From positions 45,346-109,345 of the forward strand of contig SVIO01000005.1 of the NCBI GenBank assembly GCA_015069465.1: DNA of 64,000 bases, written 5' to 3'. Shown one piece after another: positions 1 to 8,221 of the stretch (the first letter of the stretch is position 1; every line of letters starts with the position of its first letter). The notes under the pieces were generated by a model. The model had not been told where the DNA came from, did not search any database, and saw nothing but the letters and a program-made list of their open reading frames with translations. Both the position numbers and the translations under genes were made by a program. This DNA is from Clostridiales bacterium. Lineage in GTDB: Bacteria; Bacillota; Clostridia; Christensenellales; Borkfalkiaceae.

Positions 1-98
1 AATGGAATTGTGTTGCCTTCTTCAATTAGTCTTATAATATTTGCTGAGTGTTCTACTTTTAGGTTAAATTCTTTGCTGAGTTTTAATGAATAGTCCAT
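1..98 (-). CDS. tex: Tex-family RNA-binding transcriptional accessory protein, N-terminal fragment
   Basis: The gene enters from the left edge; only the first 32 or so codons are present, starting at the ATG at 98. The translated start is MDYSLKLSKEFNLK and the fragment runs to EEGNTIPF, the characteristic N-terminal helix of Tex (YhgF) proteins, where this signature is followed by IARYRKE. Tex proteins are large RNA-binding factors with an S1 domain; that part lies outside the window. The start codon is one base beyond the rarA stop codon, so tex is probably translated from the same transcript as rarA. Identification rests on a short segment but the motif is distinctive. Confidence 0.8.
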   Translation of the reverse strand, partial: MDYSLKLSKEFNLKVEHSANIIRLIEEGNTIP

Positions 99-99
99 G

Positions 100-1413
100 T
101 TATACCTTTTTGCCTTTATTCTTTCTTATTTGTTTTACTGTTTTTTCGTATCCGTTGTCTTTTGGAATATAATACTTTTTGCCATCGAGTTTATCTGGCA
201 AATATTGTTGCTCTACATAACCACCATAGTTGTGTGGGTATTTATAAAGCCCTTTTTTCTCTTTGTCTACTTTTGATGCAAACTCATAATTTTTTAAGTG
301 TGGTGGGATATTGTCATCTTTTTCATTTATTGCATCTTCCTTTGCCATTTGCATTGCTTCAACAACGCTGTTTGACTTTTCGGCTTCACACACATATATT
401 ATTGCTTCGGATAGTGGAATAAGCCCTTCTGGTAAGCCTAACCTTTCAAACGCAAGCATTGCATTCGTTGCAACCACTAACGCATTTGGGTCTGCCATTC
501 CAACATCTTCTGCCGAGTGAACGATAAGTCTTCTTGCAAGTAAAAGTGGGTCACAACCACCTTGAATAAGCCTTTGCATATAGTATAGCGCTGCATCGGA
601 ATCGCTTCCCCTTAAACTTTTGCAAAATGCCGAAAGTATGTCGTAATACAAATTTTCATCATAGGACATTGCCTTTTGTTGAATAGATTCTTCTGCATCT
701 TTTAAAGACACAACTATCTTTCCATCTTTATCGGGGTTTGTGGTTAGAACGGCAAGTTCTAAAGCGTTATATGCCACCCTTAAATCGCCGTCAGCCATAC
801 GAGCAATATGCAAAAGTGCATCAGTATTAACCTCGGCATCATAATTGCCAAGCCCCTTTTCTTTATCTATAAGCGCCTTTTCTAATGCGCCCACAATGTC
901 GCTATCTTTTAGTTTTTTAAGTTCAAAAACCCTACATCTAGAAACGATAGCAGGGGTCATTGAGGCATAAGGATTTTCGGTTGTTGAACCTATAAAAATA
1001 ATATCCCCTTGCTCAATGGCTGGAAGCAAACTGTCACTTTGGGTTTTGTTAAACCTATGACACTCATCTAAAAGCAAATATGTCTTTTTGCCATAAAGTT
1101 TTAGGCTTTCTTTTGCCTTTTCAACAACTTGCTTAACGTCACTAACGCCACTGCTAACGGCATTTAACTTTACAAAATTATTGTTGGTGCTGTTTGCTAT
1201 AACGTTTGCAAGAGTGGTCTTGCCACACCCCGGTGGTCCCCAAAAAATGCAACTGCCAAGCCTATCGAGTTTTATTGCACGCCTTAAAAGACTTGTTTCC
1301 TTTGCGATATGCTCTTGCCCAATAAAATCCGAAAGGGTTTTTGCCCTCATTCTTTCTGCAAGTGGGATATTTACATTTGTGTTTTTTTCATTTAATATAT
1401 CAAATAAATCCAT
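100..1413 (-). CDS. rarA: Replication-associated recombination protein A (RarA/MgsA-type AAA ATPase)
   Basis: A 437-residue clamp-loader-like AAA+ ATPase of usual family length, thought to act at stalled replication forks. The Walker A motif GPPGCGKTT is at residues 59-67, followed by Walker B LLLDECHR and sensor 1 IGSTTENP. The C-terminal half carries the MgsA tetramerisation region, including SDSDAALYYMQRLIQGG and a late NYEFASKVDKEKKGLYKYPHNYGG-like stretch. tex starts one base after its stop. No Shine-Dalgarno sequence precedes the ATG; a good sigma-A promoter (TTGAAA, 17 bp, TAAAAT) ends seven bases before it, so the mRNA may be leaderless. Divergent from ylbJ. Confidence 0.95.
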   Translation of the reverse strand: MDLFDILNEKNTNVNIPLAERMRAKTLSDFIGQEHIAKETSLLRRAIKLDRLGSCIFWGPPGCGKTTLANVIANSTNNNFVKLNAVSSGVSDVKQVVEKAKESLKLYGKKTYLLLDECHRFNKTQSDSLLPAIEQGDIIFIGSTTENPYASMTPAIVSRCRVFELKKLKDSDIVGALEKALIDKEKGLGNYDAEVNTDALLHIARMADGDLRVAYNALELAVLTTNPDKDGKIVVSLKDAEESIQQKAMSYDENLYYDILSAFCKSLRGSDSDAALYYMQRLIQGGCDPLLLARRLIVHSAEDVGMADPNALVVATNAMLAFERLGLPEGLIPLSEAIIYVCEAEKSNSVVEAMQMAKEDAINEKDDNIPPHLKNYEFASKVDKEKKGLYKYPHNYGGYVEQQYLPDKLDGKKYYIPKDNGYEKTVKQIRKNKGKKV

Positions 1414-1419
1414 AAAAAT

Positions 1420-1448
1420 ATTTTAACATATCCTATATTTTTTTTCAA
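1420..1448 (-). promoter_or_regulatory. Sigma-A promoter of rarA
   Basis: On the minus strand TTGAAA (1448-1443) and TAAAAT (1425-1420) are separated by 17 bp. Transcription would start at about 1413-1414, which is the rarA start codon itself, and no ribosome binding site is visible. This implies a leaderless message. Confidence 0.65.
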
Positions 1449-1461
1449 GTCATAATACAAT
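1433..1461 (+). promoter_or_regulatory. Possible sigma-E-like promoter of ylbJ
   Basis: CTATATT (1433-1439) and AATACAAT (1454-1461), 14 bp apart, resemble the sporulation sigma-E consensus (KMATATT, 14-15 bp, CATACAAT). ylbJ of Bacillus subtilis is known to be sigma-E dependent, which supports the reading. The inferred start lies on the ATG at 1467. The match is imperfect in an AT-rich region, so this is a suggestion only. Confidence 0.3.
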
Positions 1462-1466
1462 ATATT

Positions 1467-2447
1467 ATGGTTAAAAATGTAAACACTTTATTTTCTATTA
1501 CAATTTTCTTGTCTTTAATCGCCATTTCGCTAATTTTATCGTTTGGGCGTGGTTTTTCTTTGCTTACCCTAGAAGGAATCAATCTATGGCTAGCCCTAAT
1601 TCTCCCTGCAATGCTACCATATTTTTTTATAACGGCAGTGCTATCTTCACTAAGCATAACAAGTAAACTTGCAGATAAATTTTCGCCACTGACAACACGG
1701 CTTTTTAACACGAGTGGTGCGTGTGGATACGCTTTTTTTATGAGCCTTATTGCAGGCTATCCAATAGGCGCAAAAATCGTTTGCGACCTAAGAGAAAGTG
1801 GGGTGATAAGTGATAGCGAAGGGGTAAGGGCATCTACCTTTTGCTCGACATCTTCGCCCATGTTTTTAATAAATAGCGTTGGGGCGATAATGTTTAATAG
1901 CACGACTTTCGGTCTAATTTTGCTCGTTAGTAATTTTTTGTCAGCAATAATTATAGGCATAATTTTTTCAAATTATAAAAAGGCTGATAAACCTATAAAT
2001 AAGCCTTTTATCTCCAGCCAAAAAATTGATAACATTTTATATGAAAGTGCATATTCATCGGTCATTTCGGTGCTTGTTGTTGGGGCTATTATAACCATTT
2101 TTTATATATTTTCTTCACTGCTTTTTCACCTTAATATTTTAACCCCAATAATTAAACTTTTCAGCCTAGTTTTAGGTGATTTTGAAATGTCTAAAGCACT
2201 AACTTTTGGGCTTATTGAAAGCACTAATGGCTTAAAAATTTTGTCCACACTATCTATCGGCACCCTTACCCTACCACTATGTGCTTTTATTTGTGGGTTT
2301 GGTGGGCTTTCGGTTATAATGCAGTCTATCGCTTACCTAAAAAAAGCAAAAATAAAGACTGCACCATTTATAAAAGCCAAACTTTTATGTGCAGTCTTAA
2401 ATTTTTTAATCACTCTTATTATTTGCCTAATTTTTCAGCCGATATAA
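1467..2447 (+). CDS. ylbJ: Sporulation integral membrane protein YlbJ (nucleoside-recognition/Gate fold)
   Basis: A 326-residue polytopic membrane protein with about eight hydrophobic helices. The first is at residues 8-27, followed by the segment NLWLALILPAMLPYFFITAVL typical of YlbJ/SpIVB-Gate proteins and a later SGACGYAFFMSLIAGYPIGAK motif. YlbJ is needed for spore cortex formation in Bacillus. The identification is reinforced by its position next to coaD (ylbI) and rsmD (ylbH), as in B. subtilis, although here ylbJ is convergent with them and its last 29 bases overlap the end of coaD. No Shine-Dalgarno site is seen before the ATG, and no better internal start is apparent. Confidence 0.9.
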   Translation: MVKNVNTLFSITIFLSLIAISLILSFGRGFSLLTLEGINLWLALILPAMLPYFFITAVLSSLSITSKLADKFSPLTTRLFNTSGACGYAFFMSLIAGYPIGAKIVCDLRESGVISDSEGVRASTFCSTSSPMFLINSVGAIMFNSTTFGLILLVSNFLSAIIIGIIFSNYKKADKPINKPFISSQKIDNILYESAYSSVISVLVVGAIITIFYIFSSLLFHLNILTPIIKLFSLVLGDFEMSKALTFGLIESTNGLKILSTLSIGTLTLPLCAFICGFGGLSVIMQSIAYLKKAKIKTAPFIKAKLLCAVLNFLITLIICLIFQPI

Positions 2448-2901
2448 ACTCGCAAACAACCTTTGGCAAATATTCGCTTGCATCAGTTCCCATGCTTAAA
2501 ATAGTTCTTATTGCACTTGAACTAATGTGCACGAGTTCTTTTGGTGTTGGAATATAGATAGTTGTCATATCGCCATACATATCTCTATTAAACCTTTCCA
2601 TTGTGGTTTCGTATTTATAATCGTCTATATCCCTTATGCCCCTAACGTTAACTTTAATGCCATTTTTCTTCATAAAGTCAACAAGCATCCCGTCAAAACT
2701 TGCAATTTCAACCTTTTTGTTGCCACCAACTGCAAGTTCTATCATTTTTTTGCGAGACTCTAGGTCAAACATAGGCGTTTTGTCTTGATTTACTCCAAGA
2801 GCAACAACAACCTTGTCAAACATCTCTAAACACTTTTCTATAACAAAGGTGTGACCTATTGTTATAGGGTCAAATGTTCCTGCAAAAACACAAACTTTCA
2901 T
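2419..2901 (-). CDS. coaD: Phosphopantetheine adenylyltransferase
   Basis: A 160-residue enzyme of exact family length that catalyses the penultimate step of coenzyme A synthesis, transferring AMP from ATP to 4'-phosphopantetheine. The nucleotidyltransferase signature GTFDPITIGH (residues 8-17) is present, with the variant TIGH where TxGH is expected. The C-terminal HISSSAIR provides the ISSTxxR-type motif, and the RGIRDIDDYKYE segment matches the family hexamer interface. It overlaps rsmD by one base (stop/start), so the pair is translationally coupled. Its 3' end overlaps ylbJ on the opposite strand by 29 bp with no terminator visible between them. Confidence 0.97.
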   Translation of the reverse strand: MKVCVFAGTFDPITIGHTFVIEKCLEMFDKVVVALGVNQDKTPMFDLESRKKMIELAVGGNKKVEIASFDGMLVDFMKKNGIKVNVRGIRDIDDYKYETTMERFNRDMYGDMTTIYIPTPKELVHISSSAIRTILSMGTDASEYLPKVVCEFISAEKLGK

Positions 2902-3437
2902 TACTTTTCCTCTTTTTTAAAAAACGTTAAATGCACCCTGCCATACTTTCTTTTATCATAAACGACAAGTCCATCAATTTCGCCCTGCCACTCGTTTTCA
3001 TCTTCGAAAATGACAATGCCATCATCGTTCAAAACTTGTCCACAATATAAAAGGCTGTCCTTTTTTTTGTCGCTTCTGTATGGTGGGTCTATAAAAATTA
3101 TATCAAACTTTTTATCCGTTAAAGTTAAAAATCTAACAGCATCGCAGTTTGAAATAATATACTCATCATCGACTTTAAGTTTTTCTAGATTTTTTCTTAA
3201 AAGCGATATGCTGTTTTTTGATATGTCGTTAAATATAACGCTTTTTGCATATCTCGAAAGGGCTTCTATGCCCATTGCACCCGTGCCTGAGTAAAGGTCT
3301 AAAAACACGCTATTCGGCGTTTTATTTTGAACTATATTGAATAGGCTTTCCCTAACCCTATCAGCCGTTGGGCGAATATCATCACCACTAAACTCCAAAA
3401 GGGTTCTGCCCTTATATTTACCTGCTACTATACGCAA
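2901..3437 (-). CDS. rsmD: 16S rRNA (guanine(966)-N2)-methyltransferase
   Basis: A 178-residue class I SAM-dependent methyltransferase that modifies G966 of 16S rRNA. It has the RsmD N-terminus MRIVAGKYKGR, the conserved RPTADRVRESLFNI, the SAM-binding LDLYSGTGAMGIEA (residues 47-60) and the catalytic DPPY at 117-120. The start is a TTG two bases past the stop of the upstream membrane-protein gene, with a GGTGA Shine-Dalgarno sequence inside that gene's last codons. It precedes coaD, matching the ylbH-ylbI order of Bacillus. Confidence 0.95.
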   Translation of the reverse strand: MRIVAGKYKGRTLLEFSGDDIRPTADRVRESLFNIVQNKTPNSVFLDLYSGTGAMGIEALSRYAKSVIFNDISKNSISLLRKNLEKLKVDDEYIISNCDAVRFLTLTDKKFDIIFIDPPYRSDKKKDSLLYCGQVLNDDGIVIFEDENEWQGEIDGLVVYDKRKYGRVHLTFFKKEEK

Positions 3438-3439
3438 AA

Positions 3440-4030
3440 TTATTCACCGTGAAGTCTTTTATGTGTATTTTTAATTTTATCTTGCCTTTTTTGCATTTTC
3501 TTTGCACCCAAATAATAAAACACGCCGTGTAAAATTATCAAGATAGGTGCTGAAATAAGCGTCCAATAATAAGAAGAATAAAGCACAATGCTATGTGCGC
3601 TTAAAAAATCTATATTAAAGAATCCAAAAAATACCATATAGAAAAGTTCAACTGCCTTTACTGCAATGTTGTTTGGAGTGCCAATAGCAAGGTCTAAAAG
3701 CAAAAATAATGCGAGTGGAATACACGCCATTGCCCCTGCGATAAAGCCTTTTCTAACGGAAAATTCATAATCTAAATCTAACTTATAATCATCGCCTGTT
3801 TGAACTATAAGTTCTCTAATTTTGTCGTTTGAAATGCGCACCATAAGTGCCTTTTCGCCATCTTTATAAGCGATTGCACAATAAATAAAAATGAACACGC
3901 CAAGATTTAAGGTTAAAAGCGCAAGCCTAGCCCATGGCATACCTTGAACTAAAAGTGCACCAGAACCTAATATGCCTGATGAAATTAAATAAACGACCAT
4001 TAAAAAAAGCTTCTTAAAGTAAAACTTCAT
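3440..4030 (-). CDS. Uncharacterised multispanning membrane protein
   Basis: 196 residues starting at the ATG at 4030, preceded by AGGTGA at good spacing; a longer reading frame extends 15 codons further into alr but has no ribosome site. Hydrophobic segments lie near residues 6-28, 36-52, 90-115 and 155-180, and a basic tail (KKMQKRQDKIKNTHKRLHGE) closes the protein. I do not recognise a named family. It lies between alr and rsmD, eight bases after alr and two bases before rsmD, so it is surely part of that operon. A role in envelope biology is only a guess from the neighbouring alanine racemase. Confidence 0.75.
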   Translation of the reverse strand: MKFYFKKLFLMVVYLISSGILGSGALLVQGMPWARLALLTLNLGVFIFIYCAIAYKDGEKALMVRISNDKIRELIVQTGDDYKLDLDYEFSVRKGFIAGAMACIPLALFLLLDLAIGTPNNIAVKAVELFYMVFFGFFNIDFLSAHSIVLYSSYYWTLISAPILIILHGVFYYLGAKKMQKRQDKIKNTHKRLHGE

Positions 4031-4038
4031 ATTTTCAC

Positions 4039-5058
4039 CTAATGTAAATAAATTTTTTGTGACCTTAACGAACACTTAGTTAAAATTTCATAACTAATAG
4101 TGTTATATTTTTTTGCAAGTTTGTCTGCATTATCCAAAATAAGAACGCCCCTTTTGGTTACCTCTGCCCTTTCTAGTGCAGATATATCCATGCACCTGTT
4201 GTTAAACTGCCCTTTTGTTTTTTGGCGTGGTAGTCCGTCTGCATAACCAAACCTAACAAGATAAAGAATTTTATCTTGACTTAACGCTAAATTTCCATAT
4301 AGACAATTATCGCCCTTTTTTAAGGCTCTTTCTTTAACAAGTGGAGCATAGATTTTCATAATGGGCTTTACGCTGACAAGATTGCTAGCAAAAGGTTTGT
4401 ATCCATACATTAAAATGCCGATTCTAACCATATCACTTGGAATTTTTGCTAAAAATCCACCACTTGCTGATAAATGACATATTGCCTTATTATTATAACC
4501 CTTAATTAAATTATTTGCAAGCAAAAATTTGTTTTGTATACTTTTTGTGCTTTTTTTATTTTCAGGACAGGGTAAATGTGAAAATAATCCATCTAAAACT
4601 AAATATTTAGAATCAGTTATTTTTTTTGCCAAAACTTCTAACTCATCTAAACTATCCACGCCAAGCCTATTCATGCCAGCGTTATATTTTATATGAATTT
4701 TAACACGCCTTTTTTGTTTTTTGCACTCTTTTTCTATTTTTATAACCTGATAAATACTATCCACACTTAAAGTTAGGCCATAAAAAACAGCTTCTATTAA
4801 ATCACAAGGCATGGCTGGAGAAAGCACCAAAATATCTTTATCTATCCCACTTTGCCTAAGCCTGATTCCTTCTTGAACGATAGCAACGGCAAAATAGTCG
4901 CACTCGGTGTAAATGGCGTTTGCAATTTCACTTGCGCCGTGACCATACCCATCGGCTTTTACAACAGCACAGAATTTAACGCCTTTATCTAGTTTTGCCT
5001 TTATGTTTTTTACGTTTTGTCTTAATATGTTTAAGTTTATATACGCCTTATTTAACAT
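4039..5058 (-). CDS. alr: Alanine racemase (PLP-dependent)
   Basis: Interconverts L- and D-alanine for peptidoglycan. The PLP-binding lysine is in AVVKADGYGHGA (K34), the TIM-barrel contains KYNAGMNRLG and VRIGILMYGY, and the second catalytic residue is the tyrosine of GYADGLPR (Y272). At 339 residues it is shorter than the usual 370-390, and the normally well-conserved CMDQ segment reads CMDISALERAEV, with a compressed C-terminal domain that still ends in the family-like TISYEILTKCSLRSQKIY. It heads the run alr, membrane protein, rsmD, coaD. In spore formers a second, spore-associated Alr is common, so this may be either paralogue. Confidence 0.92.
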   Translation of the reverse strand: MLNKAYINLNILRQNVKNIKAKLDKGVKFCAVVKADGYGHGASEIANAIYTECDYFAVAIVQEGIRLRQSGIDKDILVLSPAMPCDLIEAVFYGLTLSVDSIYQVIKIEKECKKQKRRVKIHIKYNAGMNRLGVDSLDELEVLAKKITDSKYLVLDGLFSHLPCPENKKSTKSIQNKFLLANNLIKGYNNKAICHLSASGGFLAKIPSDMVRIGILMYGYKPFASNLVSVKPIMKIYAPLVKERALKKGDNCLYGNLALSQDKILYLVRFGYADGLPRQKTKGQFNNRCMDISALERAEVTKRGVLILDNADKLAKKYNTISYEILTKCSLRSQKIYLH

Positions 5059-5120
5059 ACTTTTATTTTATGTAATCTAAAATAAAAAAAGTTCTTTATT
5101 TACCTTTTCAAAAACAAGAA

Positions 5121-5143
5121 AAGCCGACAAAACTTGTCGGCTT
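5121..5143 (-). terminator. Intrinsic terminator after the ABC/FtsX gene
   Basis: A 10-bp stem AAGCCGACAA/TTGTCGGCTT with a three-base loop, followed on the minus strand by a T-rich tract (TTCTTGTTTTTG). It lies 24 bases beyond the stop codon of the ABC transporter gene. Confidence 0.8.
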
Positions 5144-5166
5144 TAGTTGATGTTTTTTATTATCTA

Positions 5167-8106
5167 TTATGAATTCTTTCTAATAAGAGCAACCGGTTTT
5201 TCCTTTATAATTTTTATTATAGGAAGAAGTGAAGAAACAAAGCCTGTTGCAAGGCTTACGCCAAGTATTATTAGAACTTGTCTTATGCCAAAAAGTGCAA
5301 AACTAATTGTCATGTTCATAATGTCTAAGATATACTTATTTACAAATATACCTCCCACATATCCAACAACACTTGCAAAAATGCCGTTTATAAGCGCTAT
5401 TATCATGCTTTCAATGAGGAACATAATAAAAATGTTTTTACCCTTAGCCCCAAGTGCCCTAAGTATGCCAATGGTGTGCCTTTTCGAAGTGATACTTGTT
5501 GTTATATAGTTCATAAGCATAAACATTGAGAACACGATTATAATTAGCGAAACGTAAAGGAAAAGTTGTAAAAGTTGGTTTAAGAACTCTTCGTTATCTG
5601 CAAGCGATTCTATCATGCTGTTGTTATACCACCTAACCATAAAACCATCGGTATCAACTAGCATGTTGCCAAGAATTTCTGCACCCTTAGAATTATCTTT
5701 TAGTGCTGAAACTGCCCTAGAGTATATGCCTTGGTTTGTGCTTACACCAATTGATGACAATCCTTGACTTGATAATACGAGTGGGTCGTAACTATTCTCT
5801 TTAGCAAAAACAGACAAGTTGTCTTTATTTGTATCAAAATAAAAACCAACTATATAAACGGTTTTTATGTCTTCGGTTTTATCGCCAATAATCTTTGAAA
5901 GTTTTATGTTTTTGCGATACATGTTTGAAGTAAATTTATAATTAGTATCGTTATAAATTTCTTTCATAAATTGGAATAGTTCTTTTGTTTTTTCTCTTTT
6001 ACCATCAACTGTTTTTTCGGCTAAAATAGCGTCTGTTATACTAATTATTTTTGCTTGATATTTTCCACCATTTTTGTAATATTCTTCATTGAAAAGTAGC
6101 CTTAAGTTATTTATGCTTACAAGTGCTTCGTTGCTCTGTAAACTTGGTGAACCTTGTGAAAAACTGTTGTTTTCTACATCTGCAAACATAATCGAGTCTA
6201 AACTATCAAATTCATTTATATTATAGTAATATGGACAAGCCGTTCTTGTTTGAGCCTTGCTTGCAACTGTTTGCGTTCCTACATAGTCGGTTTTATTGTA
6301 GTCGGCAAAATATGCTGTTTTTCTATTATAAGTCTCTCTTATATTTTGAACATATCCATCTGGCAAAAATAATGATAGATGACACCCAGAATTTATAAAG
6401 GTTATAAAGTCTTGGCTAAGAGCATACATTTGACCATCAGTTGCTTCTTTTAGTTTTGAATATTTTTGTGGAATATCCCCACAATCTATAATGGCAGAAA
6501 TTACAAAAGTTTTTGTGTTAATCGTGCTTATGCCAAGCCTTGCACCTATAAGGTCACCAATGCTCTTAACATCTCTTTTTCCACCAAACTCTTCGGCGTT
6601 ATTTATTTGCATATATCGAATTATATTTCTTGCCATATAAGAAGATATGCCAACGCCTTGATAGTCTTCGTCTTGAGATTTTAGGCTAGGATACTCTCCA
6701 TATACTATTTCGTAGTTAAACTCTCTTGGCAAAATAAAATTATTAACTATTTCGCTTTGTTTGAACTCAACAATACCGTTAAACTCTTTATAGTAGTAGT
6801 CTCCACCTGTAGCCAAAGTGCCACTTACAGCCCTATCATTTATAGCGTGGCTTTTGTTAAAGTTTTCTCTTTCTTTTGTTCCATAAGCAAATTCTTGTTG
6901 GTCCTTAATATCGTATATTCCCCTAAAAGAATAGTTTGTTTCTTTGTTTAATTTATTTAATTGATTTTGCGAAAACTTGAACTCTGCATTATCATAGCCA
7001 TAATTATTATACCCAGCATAAATAGACACCGTTTGATAGTTATCGCTATTTAAAAGGCTAATTAGCGCCCTTTCATCGTTAAAAGAGCCAACTGCATCAA
7101 ACACGCCGAACACTGCAAATGCAATAATAGATAAAAGCACTGTAAATACAAGCCTTACAGGTTTTGATAAAAGCGATTTTAATCCAAGCCCTGCAACGCT
7201 TTTAAGTTTCATTTTGCTGTGGATAAACTTTATGCTTTCTTTGTTAGAGTTTTGGCTTTGTATCTCTTTTGTCTTTTCTTTTTGCTTAATGCAAATTTTT
7301 TCGGTTATGTTAATTTTCTTTCTTTCTTTAATTGCCTTAGCAAGTTTTTTTGTATCTTCCTCGCTAAGGTCAGAACCTGCCTTTACGACAAGTTCTTGTT
7401 CAAACTCGTGAACGACATCTGTAATTTCAATATCTCTTTGAGTAATATCTTCAACCACCTGTCCATCGACAAGCCTAATGATTCTGTCTGCATACTTTTC
7501 AGCAAACTCCATTTCGTGCGATACTACAACTATTAGTTTTTCTTTTGAAAGTTCTTTAAGTAGTGACATTACTTGCACGCCGGTTGCACTATCGAGCGCT
7601 CCCGTTGGCTCATCGGCAAGAACTATCTTTGGATTTTTTATTAAAGCCCTTGCAATTGATGCCCTTTGCTTTTGACCACCAGAAAGTTGATATGGTTTTC
7701 TTTTTTCATAACCACCGATTTCTACCGTGTTTAAAAGTTTTTCTATGTCTTCTTCTTTGGCTTTTTTGCCTTGAAGTTCGTTTGCTATGTCAATATTCTT
7801 TTCAATATTATAGTCGGAAAGCAAGTTGTATTCTTGGAATACAAAACCAACCAAGGTATTTCTATAACTATCATAGTCGCTTGGTGAAAATTCGGAAAAT
7901 TTCTTTCCACCAACTATAATATCACCACTATCTAAACTATCAAGCCCACCTATAACATTTAATAGGGTTGTTTTACCACAACCACTTTTACCAACGATAA
8001 ACACCAAACCCTTGTCATCAAACTTAATGCTGACATTGTTTAGGGCGTTGGTATCCCCTGCTTTTGTTACGTATTTTTTGCTTACATTTATAAGTTCAAT
8101 CATCAT
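5167..8106 (-). CDS. ABC transporter, ATP-binding domain fused to FtsX-type permease (MacB-like)
   Basis: A 979-residue fusion. Residues 1-225 are a LolD/MacB-class ATPase with Walker A GKSGCGKTT (39-47), Q-loop FQEYN, signature LSGGQKQR (141-148), Walker B IVLADEPTG (161-169) and the H-loop SHE. A charged linker follows, then one transmembrane helix near 318-335, a large extracytoplasmic domain of roughly 480 residues, and three C-terminal helices with the FtsX segment KRHTIGILRALGAKGKNIF. This class exports or senses peptides and lipoproteins, or drives mechanotransmission. Two consecutive ATG codons are possible; the second (8103) has better spacing from AGAGG. It appears monocistronic. 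Substrate unknown. Confidence 0.9.
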   Translation of the reverse strand: MMIELINVSKKYVTKAGDTNALNNVSIKFDDKGLVFIVGKSGCGKTTLLNVIGGLDSLDSGDIIVGGKKFSEFSPSDYDSYRNTLVGFVFQEYNLLSDYNIEKNIDIANELQGKKAKEEDIEKLLNTVEIGGYEKRKPYQLSGGQKQRASIARALIKNPKIVLADEPTGALDSATGVQVMSLLKELSKEKLIVVVSHEMEFAEKYADRIIRLVDGQVVEDITQRDIEITDVVHEFEQELVVKAGSDLSEEDTKKLAKAIKERKKINITEKICIKQKEKTKEIQSQNSNKESIKFIHSKMKLKSVAGLGLKSLLSKPVRLVFTVLLSIIAFAVFGVFDAVGSFNDERALISLLNSDNYQTVSIYAGYNNYGYDNAEFKFSQNQLNKLNKETNYSFRGIYDIKDQQEFAYGTKERENFNKSHAINDRAVSGTLATGGDYYYKEFNGIVEFKQSEIVNNFILPREFNYEIVYGEYPSLKSQDEDYQGVGISSYMARNIIRYMQINNAEEFGGKRDVKSIGDLIGARLGISTINTKTFVISAIIDCGDIPQKYSKLKEATDGQMYALSQDFITFINSGCHLSLFLPDGYVQNIRETYNRKTAYFADYNKTDYVGTQTVASKAQTRTACPYYYNINEFDSLDSIMFADVENNSFSQGSPSLQSNEALVSINNLRLLFNEEYYKNGGKYQAKIISITDAILAEKTVDGKREKTKELFQFMKEIYNDTNYKFTSNMYRKNIKLSKIIGDKTEDIKTVYIVGFYFDTNKDNLSVFAKENSYDPLVLSSQGLSSIGVSTNQGIYSRAVSALKDNSKGAEILGNMLVDTDGFMVRWYNNSMIESLADNEEFLNQLLQLFLYVSLIIIVFSMFMLMNYITTSITSKRHTIGILRALGAKGKNIFIMFLIESMIIALINGIFASVVGYVGGIFVNKYILDIMNMTISFALFGIRQVLIILGVSLATGFVSSLLPIIKIIKEKPVALIRKNS

Positions 8107-8169
8107 AAACCTCTTTAAGTTTAGAAAGTTATAGAATACTCTTTATTATTTTAACATTTTTCCATACAA

Positions 8170-8199
8170 AAAGGCAAGCAAAAATGTTTGCTTGCCTTT
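8170..8199 (-). terminator. Intrinsic terminator after the cation antiporter
   Basis: A 13-bp perfect stem (AAAGGCAAGCAAA with its complement) around a four-base loop, followed on the minus strand by TTGTATGG. It is 22 bases beyond the antiporter stop codon. Confidence 0.75.
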
Positions 8200-8221
8200 C
8201 TTTAGTTTATTTAATTATGTA

